Positions 33,777 through 42,110 of a DNA stretch of 64,000 nucleotides are shown piece after piece (within the stretch, counting starts at the first letter, position 1; each line of letters starts with the position of its first letter). The DNA comes from ZC4RG29 sp964521255. GTDB taxonomy: Bacteria > Bacteroidota > Bacteroidia > Cytophagales > Cyclobacteriaceae. Location: the NCBI GenBank assembly GCA_964521255.1, contig CAZFRM010000014.1, positions 1 through 64,000 on the forward strand, written 5' to 3'. A program made the translations under genes and the position numbers. The notes below the pieces were generated by a model. It was not told where the DNA came from, ran no database searches, and was given only the letters and a program-made list of their open reading frames with translations.

Positions 33777-34355
33777 ATGAAAGCGATAAAACTAATTATC
33801 ATAGTAGCATTTTTATTTCCAATTATTAATCATGTTCAGGCACAGCCATTTAAGGTAAAAAATCAAAAAGTAACCATTAAGGGAACTTCTTCCTTGCATG
33901 ACTGGGAGTCTGTGGCGGAAAGTATAGAATGCAAAGGGACTTACACACTAATAAATAATGAGCTTACTGAAGTTAAAGATGTTTCCTTAAAGGTTAAGGT
34001 GGATGGCATTAAAAGCCCAAAAGGTAAAACGATGGATAATAAAACGTATGAAGCTTTTAAATACGAAAAACATCCATACATCATTTTTTCACTTCGTGAT
34101 GCAAAAATAGATGAAGTTAATTCGGTAATGAACCTGAACGCTGATTTGACGATGGCTGGTGTCACCAAGCCAATAACTATTAAGTCGAATTATCAAATAC
34201 TTCCAGGCGGAGAATTGCGGATTACGGGCTCGAAGAAATTAATAATGACGGACTATAACATGGTTCCACCTACTGCTATGATGGGAACAATCAAAGTAGG
34301 AGACGAAGTGGAGGTAATCTTTGACATGACATTAAACAACAATAAAGTTTTATAA
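33777..34355 (+). CDS. YceI-family periplasmic lipid-binding protein
   Basis: A 192-residue secreted protein (signal peptide cut after HVQA, ~22). The YceI lipocalin-like barrel is seen from VTIKGTSSLHDWE (~31-43), MTMAGVTKPITI-like strand ADLTMAGVTKPITIKS and the end IKVGDEVEVIFDMTL. YceI proteins bind isoprenoid chains such as quinones. First of three genes: YceI, porin, YceI. Confidence 0.9.
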   Translation: MKAIKLIIIVAFLFPIINHVQAQPFKVKNQKVTIKGTSSLHDWESVAESIECKGTYTLINNELTEVKDVSLKVKVDGIKSPKGKTMDNKTYEAFKYEKHPYIIFSLRDAKIDEVNSVMNLNADLTMAGVTKPITIKSNYQILPGGELRITGSKKLIMTDYNMVPPTAMMGTIKVGDEVEVIFDMTLNNNKVL

Positions 34356-34381
34356 TTCTAAATCGCTTAAACACAATTTAT

Positions 34382-35752
34382 ATGTTACTACTTAACAAAA
34401 TACGATTCATGATCCTTTCAATGCTCGTGATCGTTACTACTGGTGCTTATGCACAGTTGAGCCCTATGCAATACTTCCGCCCCTATGATCAGCGTGGTAT
34501 TAATGTATTTGAAACCTCTAAAGTTGATACTTTAGGATTTGACGGTTTGAAGCTGAAAATCGGTGCAAACTTTACACAACAATTCCAAAGCTTATCTCAC
34601 TCGAATTCTCCTAACATGGCTGGAGAGGTGAACAGGAATGCTTTGTATGATCTGAGCCCCGGGTTTAACCTGGCCATGGCAAATTTTAATATTGATGTAC
34701 AACTGGCCGATGGTGTCAGGGTTAGCCTGGTGTCTTACATGTCTACCCGTCACCACAATGAATTCTGGGTTAAAGGCGGATATTTTCAAATAGACAAAGT
34801 AAGCTTTCTCAAAAGTGAGGTGATGGATAAACTTTGGAAAAACCTGACGTTAAAAGTCGGTCACATGGAAATTAACTACGGTGATGCCCACTTCCGCAGA
34901 AGTGATGCCGGCAATGCGATTCACAATCCGTTTGTTGAAAACAACCTGATGGATGCTTTTACAACGGAAATAGGTGGTGAGTTATACTGGCAGAAATCCG
35001 GCATCTTGCTGATGTTGGGTATAACCGATGGTGAAATACAGGGAAGCGTAACAAAAGGAGACGATCGCGAGCCATCTATCTATGGAAAAGCAGGCTACGA
35101 CAAAACGTTTGATAATCTGCGCGTACGGTTAACCGGATCATTTTATACAACAAAATCTTCTATCAGCAATACTTTGTACGGTGGTGACCGCGCAGGATCA
35201 CACTACTACTTCGTAATGGAACCGGTCAATGCAACATTAACAGGAAATTCTTTCTCCGGCCGAATCAACCCAGGCTTTAGGGATAATGTCACTGCATTTA
35301 TGATTAACCCCTTCGTGAAATTTAAAGGTTTGGAAATTTTCGGAACATATGAAATAGCCCAAGGAAACAGCCAGATTGAAAATGGTGAACTTCAGTCTAC
35401 TGACACTACACTACCAACCCTGACCAAACTTGAAAACCGTGAGGTTAGCCAGTTTGCCATTGACGGACTTTACCGGTTTGCAAATGACAGGTTGTACATA
35501 GGTGCAAAATACAATGTACTTAATGGTGACCTTGCCTTCGGACAAAGCACTACTCAGCCTAACATCAATCAAGGTACACGCCAGGATGTAAAAGTAGAAC
35601 GCAAAGCCCTCGCTGCCGGCTTCTTCGTAACTAAAAACGTTTTGCTCAAAGCCGAATATGTAACTCAGAAATACGAGGATTTTCCTGCGACCGATCTTCG
35701 TAGCAATGGAAAATTTGACGGATTTGTAATTGAAGGTACAATAGGCTTCTAA
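34382..35752 (+). CDS. Outer-membrane porin-like beta-barrel protein
   Basis: A 456-residue protein with a signal peptide (cut after GAYAQ, ~25) and many alternating amphipathic strands (FNLAMANFNIDVQLADGVRV, LKVGHMEINYGD, KVERKALAAGFFV), ending in VIEGTIGF with the C-terminal Phe typical of outer-membrane barrels. The pattern is like Bacteroidota phosphate-selective or general porins, but I cannot name a substrate. It starts 26 bases after the first YceI gene and ends at a strong terminator. Confidence 0.75.
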   Translation: MLLLNKIRFMILSMLVIVTTGAYAQLSPMQYFRPYDQRGINVFETSKVDTLGFDGLKLKIGANFTQQFQSLSHSNSPNMAGEVNRNALYDLSPGFNLAMANFNIDVQLADGVRVSLVSYMSTRHHNEFWVKGGYFQIDKVSFLKSEVMDKLWKNLTLKVGHMEINYGDAHFRRSDAGNAIHNPFVENNLMDAFTTEIGGELYWQKSGILLMLGITDGEIQGSVTKGDDREPSIYGKAGYDKTFDNLRVRLTGSFYTTKSSISNTLYGGDRAGSHYYFVMEPVNATLTGNSFSGRINPGFRDNVTAFMINPFVKFKGLEIFGTYEIAQGNSQIENGELQSTDTTLPTLTKLENREVSQFAIDGLYRFANDRLYIGAKYNVLNGDLAFGQSTTQPNINQGTRQDVKVERKALAAGFFVTKNVLLKAEYVTQKYEDFPATDLRSNGKFDGFVIEGTIGF

Positions 35753-35760
35753 CTCTAGTG

Positions 35761-35792
35761 AAGCAGGGCTCAACCAGCGCCCTGCTTTTTTA
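35761..35792 (+). terminator. Rho-independent terminator after the porin gene
   Basis: AAGCAGGGC (35761-35769) pairs perfectly with GCCCTGCTT (35779-35787), loop of 9, followed by a run of T. It separates the first YceI and porin genes from the second YceI gene. Confidence 0.88.
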
Positions 35793-35811
35793 TTTCTTAA
35801 AATTGATTGGT

Positions 35812-36393
35812 ATGAATATGAAAAGAATAACACTGCTTGTTCTTGTGTTTTTTTTAAACAGTGGATTTACAGACAAAGGTATGTGGATCATTGATTCAGA
35901 CAGCAAGCTTACTATTCAAGGATCTACCAATATTAATGAGTTTAGTTGTAAGATTAATTATTACCTGGGCGCAGATACACTTCAATATGAAAAGAATTAC
36001 AATAGTGGAATGTTAGTGTTTTCAAATAATTGTATGTCTATACCCATCACCAATTTTGAATGTGATACAAAGCAAATCTCCAGAGACTTCCGGGAATCTT
36101 TAAAGGCAGAAACCTACCCGGATTTGACAATATATTTCCGATCTCTTGAGTGCCCTGGCAGTAAGAATGGTTTGATCAATGGTGTTGTAGACATTTCATT
36201 AGCAGGGGCCACTACACAATATACCATTCAGTATAAAGTTACGGTAAAGGACAAAAAAACAATCTTGCTCAAGGGAATACGCCCTGTCGCCTTTTCTGAT
36301 TTTAAGCTTGTTCCTCCAAAGAAATTACAAGGCCTTATAAGGGTAGATGAAATTTTAAATGTTGAGTTTGATCTGGTATTGAAGCAGATATGA
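35812..36393 (+). CDS. Second YceI-like secreted protein
   Basis: A 193-residue protein from MNMKRITLLVLV; in-frame codons upstream cover the terminator and are excluded. Signal peptide to about residue 18, then a barrel with LTIQGSTNINEFSCKINYY, VVDISLAGATTQYTIQYKV and the end IRVDEILNVEFDLVLK. Strand positions and the [S/T]-[N/L]-x-[H/N]-[D/E] region match YceI, but it contains three to four Cys (SCK, NNC, EC) that the first copy lacks. Read-through of the 35761 terminator or a promoter within it would be needed for expression. Confidence 0.78.
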   Translation: MNMKRITLLVLVFFLNSGFTDKGMWIIDSDSKLTIQGSTNINEFSCKINYYLGADTLQYEKNYNSGMLVFSNNCMSIPITNFECDTKQISRDFRESLKAETYPDLTIYFRSLECPGSKNGLINGVVDISLAGATTQYTIQYKVTVKDKKTILLKGIRPVAFSDFKLVPPKKLQGLIRVDEILNVEFDLVLKQI

Positions 36394-36446
36394 TGTTCAA
36401 TTTGCTTACACTATTTTTCAAATCTCTCCCTCCACCAAAAAATTAA

Positions 36447-36479
36447 AAGCCCGGATCCATTACGGATTCGAGCTTTTTT
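36447..36479 (+). terminator. Rho-independent terminator after the second YceI gene
   Basis: AAGCCCGGATCC and GGATTCGAGCTT pair at 11 of 12 positions around a short ATTAC loop, then six T. Ends the plus-strand cluster that starts at 33777. Confidence 0.82.
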
Positions 36480-36576
36480 GTTTTTGCATTCATCTCTTCT
36501 TACATCGCCTCATCACATACGCTCATTACGTTTTGGCTATCTGTCAAGACGGGTATGAAGAAGAATAATTCTGAAA

Positions 36577-36840
36577 TTACTTTTTAAGGAACTTCAGGAT
36601 CGCTTGCTGATTCTTAACAATCAGCTCAAGAGTTTTTTGATTCTTTAGAATAGAGCTTTGGTTTTTGATGATGGTTTGTTGGTTGGAGAGAATTGAACGC
36701 TGGTTTTCCTTCACGGTTTTCTGATTCTCAACAATTACTTTCTGGTTTGATTTGATCAGACCTTGATTCTTCAGGATCATACTCTGATTGCCTTTGATTT
36801 GTCCCTGGTTACTAATAACCGCTTTATTGTTTTCAGCCAT
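36577..36840 (-). CDS. Heptad-repeat coiled-coil protein with Asn-Gln in every turn
   Basis: An 87-residue soluble protein made almost wholly of seven-residue repeats. Asn-Gln begins each repeat, with Asn at 11, 18, 25, 32, 39, 46, 53, 60, 67 and then 77. Four residues after each Asn comes Ile, Val or Leu. With that hydrophobic residue as a, the Asn falls at d and Gln at e, giving I-x-x-N-Q-x-x. This is the N@d pattern known from stalks of trimeric autotransporters, where Asn rings hold anions in the core of a three-stranded coiled coil. The last repeat is shifted by three residues (67 to 77). There is no signal peptide. The A+T-rich leader has a direct repeat (TAGTAAATTTTA). Function unknown; a trimeric tether or assembly factor is the simplest guess. 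It stands alone between the YceI genes and the ABC operon. Confidence 0.75.
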   Translation of the reverse strand: MAENNKAVISNQGQIKGNQSMILKNQGLIKSNQKVIVENQKTVKENQRSILSNQQTIIKNQSSILKNQKTLELIVKNQQAILKFLKK

Positions 36841-36992
36841 TGTTGTGGATTTTAGTTTAGTAAATTTTAGTTAGTAAATTTTATTTAGAGTCGTTGAATA
36901 ATTTTAAATCTTTTCATTTTCAAAATCTTCTCAAATTTTTCATACTTCTTACCTTTTCAGTTTTCTAATCCCTGCAGACATCATGTGCGTAT

Positions 36993-38063
36993 TCAATTTC
37001 CGGACTTCAATATCTCCGATGTGTCGATAGGAGAAGGTGTAATTACCTCTGGCACAAAATCGCGATCAATAAGTTCATGCATGGGTATCTGTTTTTCAAG
37101 AAGACCCATTTTCAATCCCATGTTCTGGATCATCTGAAGGTCTTCGTCTGTTGGTGTCAGGTTAACATAACTTACGCGATGCGGGTCGGACGTGAGCACA
37201 TAGTTGAGAACTTTTTCATCCTGGCGAAAATACGGCGACACTAATTTCGCCGCTTCCTCGCGGTGAGTCTCAGCCCATGCCCCGGACTCTGCGATACCCC
37301 TTACCAAATCCTGAACGATCTCCGGATTACTCTTTATCAGATCCTCATGCACTACCAATGCACAAGAAATAAAGTTAGGCCATATATCCCTCGCATAATA
37401 AAGAACTCGTCCGATGCCATCAAGTTCTGCTTTTGCGCAAAATGGTTCGCCAACAAAATATCCGTCAATCGCACCCGCTGCAAGTGAAGTGGGCATATCC
37501 GGTGGAGGCAACACTACGAATGTAATATCGTCCTGCTCCATGCCATGATCGGTCATGAGTTTGTGAATCACAAAATTCTGATTGCTGAAGAGACTTGGGA
37601 TTGCCACTATCTTGCCTTTAAGATCACGCAGGCTCCTGATCTTGCTGTATTTGCCAACCATAATTTCAGAACCATCACGGTGGCCGAGATAACAGATCTT
37701 AACCGGTACACCCTGTTCGCGAAGCTTCATTGCCAGAGGCACAATCATAAAAGTTGCCTGCACCTGTTTCGCTTCCAGGGCGCTTACCACCGTTGGAAAA
37801 TCAGAGAATACCCGGGAGTTGAAATTTGTATTTGTCTGTGTTGTTTTGGATGCGAAATCTGTAACAGGACAGGTGAGGTGACATGTCACCGGTAGAAAAC
37901 CTACGGTAAGCTCACGAAATGCTTTCTTATTTGATCCCTCATGTATTACATCACGCGCAGTGTTGTATCCGCTACGGTTCCATGGACGATAGCGGAGCAG
38001 ACCCAGCACAGTGAGGATAAGAATGACACCAATTATCAGCCGGATACTTACGGATAATCTCAT
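36993..38063 (-). CDS. ABC transporter substrate-binding protein, NrtA/SsuA-like
   Basis: A 356-residue protein tethered by an N-terminal helix (~6-24) rather than a lipobox. The binding fold has the strands LTVGFLPVT-C61-H-L-T-C65-PVTDF (~52-70), DFPTVVSALEAKQVQATFM and LRDLKGKIVAIPSLFSNQ, as in nitrate/sulfonate/bicarbonate-type binding proteins. The C61-x3-C65 pair with His62 in the first ligand loop is unusual among taurine or sulfonate binders and is known to me mainly from nitrate-like or metal-linked relatives. It is the last gene of the operon that starts at 46692. Substrate unknown. Confidence 0.85.
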   Translation of the reverse strand: MRLSVSIRLIIGVILILTVLGLLRYRPWNRSGYNTARDVIHEGSNKKAFRELTVGFLPVTCHLTCPVTDFASKTTQTNTNFNSRVFSDFPTVVSALEAKQVQATFMIVPLAMKLREQGVPVKICYLGHRDGSEIMVGKYSKIRSLRDLKGKIVAIPSLFSNQNFVIHKLMTDHGMEQDDITFVVLPPPDMPTSLAAGAIDGYFVGEPFCAKAELDGIGRVLYYARDIWPNFISCALVVHEDLIKSNPEIVQDLVRGIAESGAWAETHREEAAKLVSPYFRQDEKVLNYVLTSDPHRVSYVNLTPTDEDLQMIQNMGLKMGLLEKQIPMHELIDRDFVPEVITPSPIDTSEILKSGN

Positions 38064-38098
38064 GTTAGTTGAATTAAAATTTAAACAGTTCTATCCCT

Positions 38099-38839
38099 CT
38101 AAATGTTATTGGATGTTTGCAACCCCAGCTCCCTGAGGATCTCGTTCATGACTTCGATGACTGCCTTGTCGGTAAGTCCACGAGGGCGTAATGCTTCTAT
38201 AGACAACTCACGGCAAATCGTTGCAGGCCGATTGGATAATACCAGTACCCGGTCTGCCAGTTGTGCAGCTTCTTCAATATCATGCGTAACAAAGACTACA
38301 GTACGAGGTCTTTTCTTCAGAAGACGAACCAACTCCCCCCGCATGCGAAGTCGTGCCTGGTAATCGAGTGCAGAGAACGGTTCATCCATGAGCAGTATGT
38401 CGGAGTCCCCTGCAAGAACTCTCGCAAGTTCAACCCGCTGACGCATTCCACCCGACAATTGATGCGGATAATGATTTTCAAAACCCTCCAGGTGGATCAA
38501 TTCAATCAATTCGGCAAGCTCCTTTTCCCGCCATGCGGCATCATTCGAGAAACGCAAGCCTATTGAAATATTTTCTGAAACCGTTAGCCAGGGGAAAAGG
38601 CCATTCTGCTGGTATATTGTACGAATAATGCCTTCTCGTTGTATTGATCCCGACACCGGTTTGATATGACCGGATAACAAATTCAATATGGTTGTCTTGC
38701 CACAACCTGAAGGGCCCACGAGGACGACCACTTCGCCGGCGTTAACGACGAGGTTCAGATCATTCAGCACTGATACAGCCCCGTAGCTATGCGAAACTTT
38801 TTCCAGTACAAGCTGGCTGGCAGAATGGTTATCTCTCAT
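38099..38839 (-). CDS. ABC transporter ATPase, NrtD/SsuB-like
   Basis: A 246-residue ATPase starting at MRDNHSASQL; a GTG five codons upstream is the alternative. Walker A GPSGCGKTT, Q-loop YQQNGLFPWL, signature LSGGMRQRV, and Walker B ILLMDEPFSALD are intact. It overlaps the permease gene by 11 bases. Partner of the flanking permease and binding protein. Confidence 0.93.
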   Translation of the reverse strand: MRDNHSASQLVLEKVSHSYGAVSVLNDLNLVVNAGEVVVLVGPSGCGKTTILNLLSGHIKPVSGSIQREGIIRTIYQQNGLFPWLTVSENISIGLRFSNDAAWREKELAELIELIHLEGFENHYPHQLSGGMRQRVELARVLAGDSDILLMDEPFSALDYQARLRMRGELVRLLKKRPRTVVFVTHDIEEAAQLADRVLVLSNRPATICRELSIEALRPRGLTDKAVIEVMNEILRELGLQTSNNI

Positions 38840-39596
38840 AGCCCCACCGTACACCCGGTAGTTTTGTTAATTGAGCCAGCAACCGATCAATGCCCATGCC
38901 CAGCAAACCGATAATGATCATATAGCAAACTGCAGAGTCCAGCCGCAAACCATTGCGCGCTTCCCAGATACCATAGCCCAGTCCGTCCTGACAGCCCACC
39001 ATTTCTGCAGCAACAATTACTACCCATGCAATTCCATAGCTCACCCGTAGCGCTGTAACTACCTCCGGCAGCACAGCAGGGAAAGTTACTTTCGTCAACA
39101 ATTCGATGCCTTTGTAATGGTAATCCTGCGCCACACGGAAATAAATGTTGGGAATAGTTGCCACTGCAACCATGGTAGCGAGTACGAGAGGGAAGAAGGT
39201 TGCCATGAATATGAGGAAGATGGCTGGCTTGTCTCCAATGTGAAACCAAAGTATAGCAAAAGGTATCCACGCAAGAGGTGAAAGGAAGCGGAAGAAATTT
39301 AGCATGGGTACAAAAGCGTTTCTTGCATGCAAATGTTGCCCAAGCCATAAACCAGCGGGAATACCCAGCACAGCAGAGATCACAAAACCCACGGCAACTC
39401 TCCATAATGAGGCTATCATATCGTTGATTAAGCGTCCGGCAAGTATCTCTTCGCGAAAGCTCTTTAATACTGCTCCCGGTGATGGGAACGCATACGCAGG
39501 AAACAGATTCAGGTAAGATATAAAATACCAAATCAATATTATGACCACGAGCACGATGACCGGTAAGATGAAACGAAGTGCATCAGTTTTTTTCAT
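38829..39596 (-). CDS. ABC transporter permease, NrtB/SsuC-like
   Basis: A 255-residue permease with six helices and the EAA-type loop (LLTKVTFPAVLPEVVTALRV). This class works with the ATPase and binding protein encoded directly downstream to import nitrate, sulfonates, taurine or related small anions. 219 bases separate it from the DUF3179 gene; that gap shows no gene. Confidence 0.92.
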   Translation of the reverse strand: MKKTDALRFILPVIVLVVIILIWYFISYLNLFPAYAFPSPGAVLKSFREEILAGRLINDMIASLWRVAVGFVISAVLGIPAGLWLGQHLHARNAFVPMLNFFRFLSPLAWIPFAILWFHIGDKPAIFLIFMATFFPLVLATMVAVATIPNIYFRVAQDYHYKGIELLTKVTFPAVLPEVVTALRVSYGIAWVVIVAAEMVGCQDGLGYGIWEARNGLRLDSAVCYMIIIGLLGMGIDRLLAQLTKLPGVRWGYER

Positions 39597-39815
39597 GCGC
39601 TATATAATATCCGTGTGCTTCAGAAACTTCTTATTGAATTGGAATTGAAAAGTAAGAAGAATACGCCAATGCTGAAAATCAGAACCGGGAACATTCTCTG
39701 TCAAACAAATTATCAGACAACTCCTGGTGTTTAACATGTTTCCGATTATCTCAACCACTTGGTAATAACCTTGTGTTGACAACTTTACTACTTACAACGC
39801 TGATACCAAAAATAA

Positions 39816-40964
39816 CTATTGGTACTGTTTCGTATCCGGATGGAACGTTTTCCAGCTATGCCAGAATTCCTGGTAAGCTTGTATTCTCCTCAACGGTGGC
39901 GTTGACTTCCCTACAGCACGACCACTGAAATCATACACATGCTGATTGTTGAACAGTGTATCATTGCGAATAGAGAAAGTTATCGTGTCATTGGGAATTT
40001 CAAACGCTGCAAAACTTTGCTCATCTTCAGCGAGTGCAATTACAACAGGAACTTCTCCAATTCTATCGTGGATGATACGTTTTGATTTCAGATCACTCCA
40101 GTCATAGGCTTTACTGAAATTTCCTTCTTCAATGCCCACTACCCAGGATTTATCCTTCCATGAAAGACTATCGGTGCGCGTTAACTTGCCCTTGCTTTTC
40201 CCCTTTTCATAACGTGCGAGCGAATCGTAACTTTCCATAGATGCTTCATCCGCCTGCATTACTTTACCAAATGGGTACATGGAAAAGAATTTGTTCACTG
40301 TCATTTGCATGGATTCGACTTCCGGTATTGCTGAACCTTTTAATGGTCCGGCAACGGCTTCACCGGTTACTTGCCGCCACCATGTTTTAGTGGATTCATC
40401 TTCAAACATAGCATTGAAATGATCCATGCCCACCAATCTGAAATTCTCCAGCTTTCCATTAACCAGCGGTTCAAATACCCGCCCCGTCCGGCATACGGTA
40501 CAGTACGTAACCATGACTGGCTTGTTACCAATGGTATCACGTACCTGGTGATGATAGCCTATATAACGGATAGGGTAAGCTTTAGATTCTCCATTTTGGG
40601 AAACAGCGATGACAACACTGCTATCGCTCAATAAATTTTCACTTTGTGTTTTGAAGGAGAGTGCTTGTGGTTCTTTAAAGATACTTTCTGCTGTCATTTT
40701 AAAATTGAAGTAGTAAGTAACAATGCCGGCAAATAGTATGGCTAGTGCCGGCACCCATTTCCATTTAATTTCAAATGCCTTGAAACTTCCAACTACAATC
40801 ATCAAACAGAAGAGCACCCTGAAATACCACCGATAAGTATGGAGGAAATAAGCGGCATCCAGGCTTTCTATTGTCTGACTGCCAGGCATAGGCATGATAA
40901 AGTATACTTTGAGGATTTCCAGTATGGCAAGTCCGGTGATGCCCAGGTAAAATACTTTTTTCAT
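39816..40964 (-). CDS. DUF3179-domain membrane protein
   Basis: A 382-residue protein: three helices at ~5-25, ~47-63 and ~70-87, then a DUF3179 domain (~110-375) with SVVIAVSQNGESKAYPIRY, H138-H139, and M-V-T-Y-C155-T-V-C158. The CxxC plus histidines suggests a redox or metal site outside the membrane. DUF3179 has no established function that I know. It lies between the ABC permease and the AhpD-like genes, 33 bases from the latter. Confidence 0.82.
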   Translation of the reverse strand: MKKVFYLGITGLAILEILKVYFIMPMPGSQTIESLDAAYFLHTYRWYFRVLFCLMIVVGSFKAFEIKWKWVPALAILFAGIVTYYFNFKMTAESIFKEPQALSFKTQSENLLSDSSVVIAVSQNGESKAYPIRYIGYHHQVRDTIGNKPVMVTYCTVCRTGRVFEPLVNGKLENFRLVGMDHFNAMFEDESTKTWWRQVTGEAVAGPLKGSAIPEVESMQMTVNKFFSMYPFGKVMQADEASMESYDSLARYEKGKSKGKLTRTDSLSWKDKSWVVGIEEGNFSKAYDWSDLKSKRIIHDRIGEVPVVIALAEDEQSFAAFEIPNDTITFSIRNDTLFNNQHVYDFSGRAVGKSTPPLRRIQAYQEFWHSWKTFHPDTKQYQ

Positions 40965-40997
40965 TTCTTAAAATAAGTTTATGGTTGGTATGAATGA

Positions 40998-41546
40998 TCA
41001 ATGATACGGATCATAATTCGCATATCCCTCTTCCGCTCTTTGCGGTGCCCGCTTAATGTAAAACTCCCGGTCTGAAGGTGCCCCCGTACCCAGTCCGTCA
41101 ACATAACGATTGAACATACAAAACGCTGCAGCGATGAGTACCGTATCGTGAATCTCCATATCAGTCGCATCAAGTTTTCGCGCACGATCAATTTGTTCCT
41201 GGGTAACGTGCTTACCGCTTTTCTGAACGCTGGCTGCGATATCAAGCAGTGATTTCAATTTATCGGAGATATTAGTCTTACGAAAATCATTTTTCACACT
41301 ATCGATAAATTCCATGTCACAAGAAAGATAATGTTGAGCAAGACCTCCATGAGCGTTCTGACAAAAGAAGCAATCATTCAAAGAGGAGACATAAGTGGCA
41401 ATTAATTCCCGGTCACCTCTTGATAAAGAATTCTCGCTTCGAAGTAAAACTTCGGCGAGATCATTCAGCGGTTTTGCTGTTTCAGGGCGGAACGCCATGG
41501 GCCCGCGTATGCCCGGCAAGTCTTCAGGTAAAGTAATATAGGCCAT
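40998..41546 (-). CDS. AhpD-like (carboxymuconolactone decarboxylase family) protein 1
   Basis: A 182-residue all-helical protein. The active motif C59-F-F-C62-x3-H66 matches the AhpD-type thiol pair with His. AhpD-like proteins act as thiol peroxidases or disulfide reductases, others in this superfamily decarboxylate lactones. This copy shares the start (YITLPEDLPGIRG) and the end (VDGLGTGAPSDREFY) with the two other copies in the operon. Its start overlaps the stop of copy 2 by one base (TAATG). Confidence 0.88.
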   Translation of the reverse strand: MAYITLPEDLPGIRGPMAFRPETAKPLNDLAEVLLRSENSLSRGDRELIATYVSSLNDCFFCQNAHGGLAQHYLSCDMEFIDSVKNDFRKTNISDKLKSLLDIAASVQKSGKHVTQEQIDRARKLDATDMEIHDTVLIAAAFCMFNRYVDGLGTGAPSDREFYIKRAPQRAEEGYANYDPYH

Positions 41547-42097
41547 CAGTTTTTTACAGGTTGAGGTAGAACATATCCCAGGGTAGTCATCCGTTTGCCC
41601 ATTTCTTCATAAGCTTTTGGGTCTGTAGGAGTGAGGCTTGCCAGTCCATCCACATATCTGTTGAACATGGAGAAGGTAGCGGCGATGAGCACAGTATCGT
41701 GAATGTCACGATCATTGGCTCCTTGTTTACGTGCTTCATCAATGTCTTGCTGAGTAACCAGCTTGCCACTTTGCTGAACCTTTCCCGCAATGTTGAGTAA
41801 AGCTTTCATCTTATGGCTGACAGGCGCAGTACTTACATCACTTATCACACAATCGACTACTTCCTTACTTTCGCCAAACAATTCTCTTGCCGCTGCTGCA
41901 TGACTCATCATGCAAAACGTACAATTATTTCTTGATGAAACATGCGTGGCAATCAATTCGCGTTCAGCAGGAGTGAGGGTTGATTCACCACGCAACAAAA
42001 CCTGCGCGAGATCATAAAGCGGTTTGCCACTTTCCGGTCTGAACATTACGAGGCTCCTGATACCAGGAACTCCTTCAGGTACTGAAATGTATGCCAT
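41546..42097 (-). CDS. AhpD-like protein 2
   Basis: A 183-residue paralogue of the neighbouring gene with C59-T-F-C62-x3-H66 in the same register and the block RELIATHVSSRNNC. The C-terminal VDGLASLTPTDPKAYEEM is conserved with the others. One-base coupling to copy 1 suggests the two are made in equal amount and may form a mixed oligomer. Confidence 0.88.
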   Translation of the reverse strand: MAYISVPEGVPGIRSLVMFRPESGKPLYDLAQVLLRGESTLTPAERELIATHVSSRNNCTFCMMSHAAAARELFGESKEVVDCVISDVSTAPVSHKMKALLNIAGKVQQSGKLVTQQDIDEARKQGANDRDIHDTVLIAATFSMFNRYVDGLASLTPTDPKAYEEMGKRMTTLGYVLPQPVKN

Positions 42098-42110
42098 AAA
42101 TATTTAATGG

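Noticed and set aside
39600..39782. 60-codon frame between the ABC permease and DUF3179 genes
   Set aside because: No known motif, no helix or signal, A+T-rich; treated as non-coding gap.
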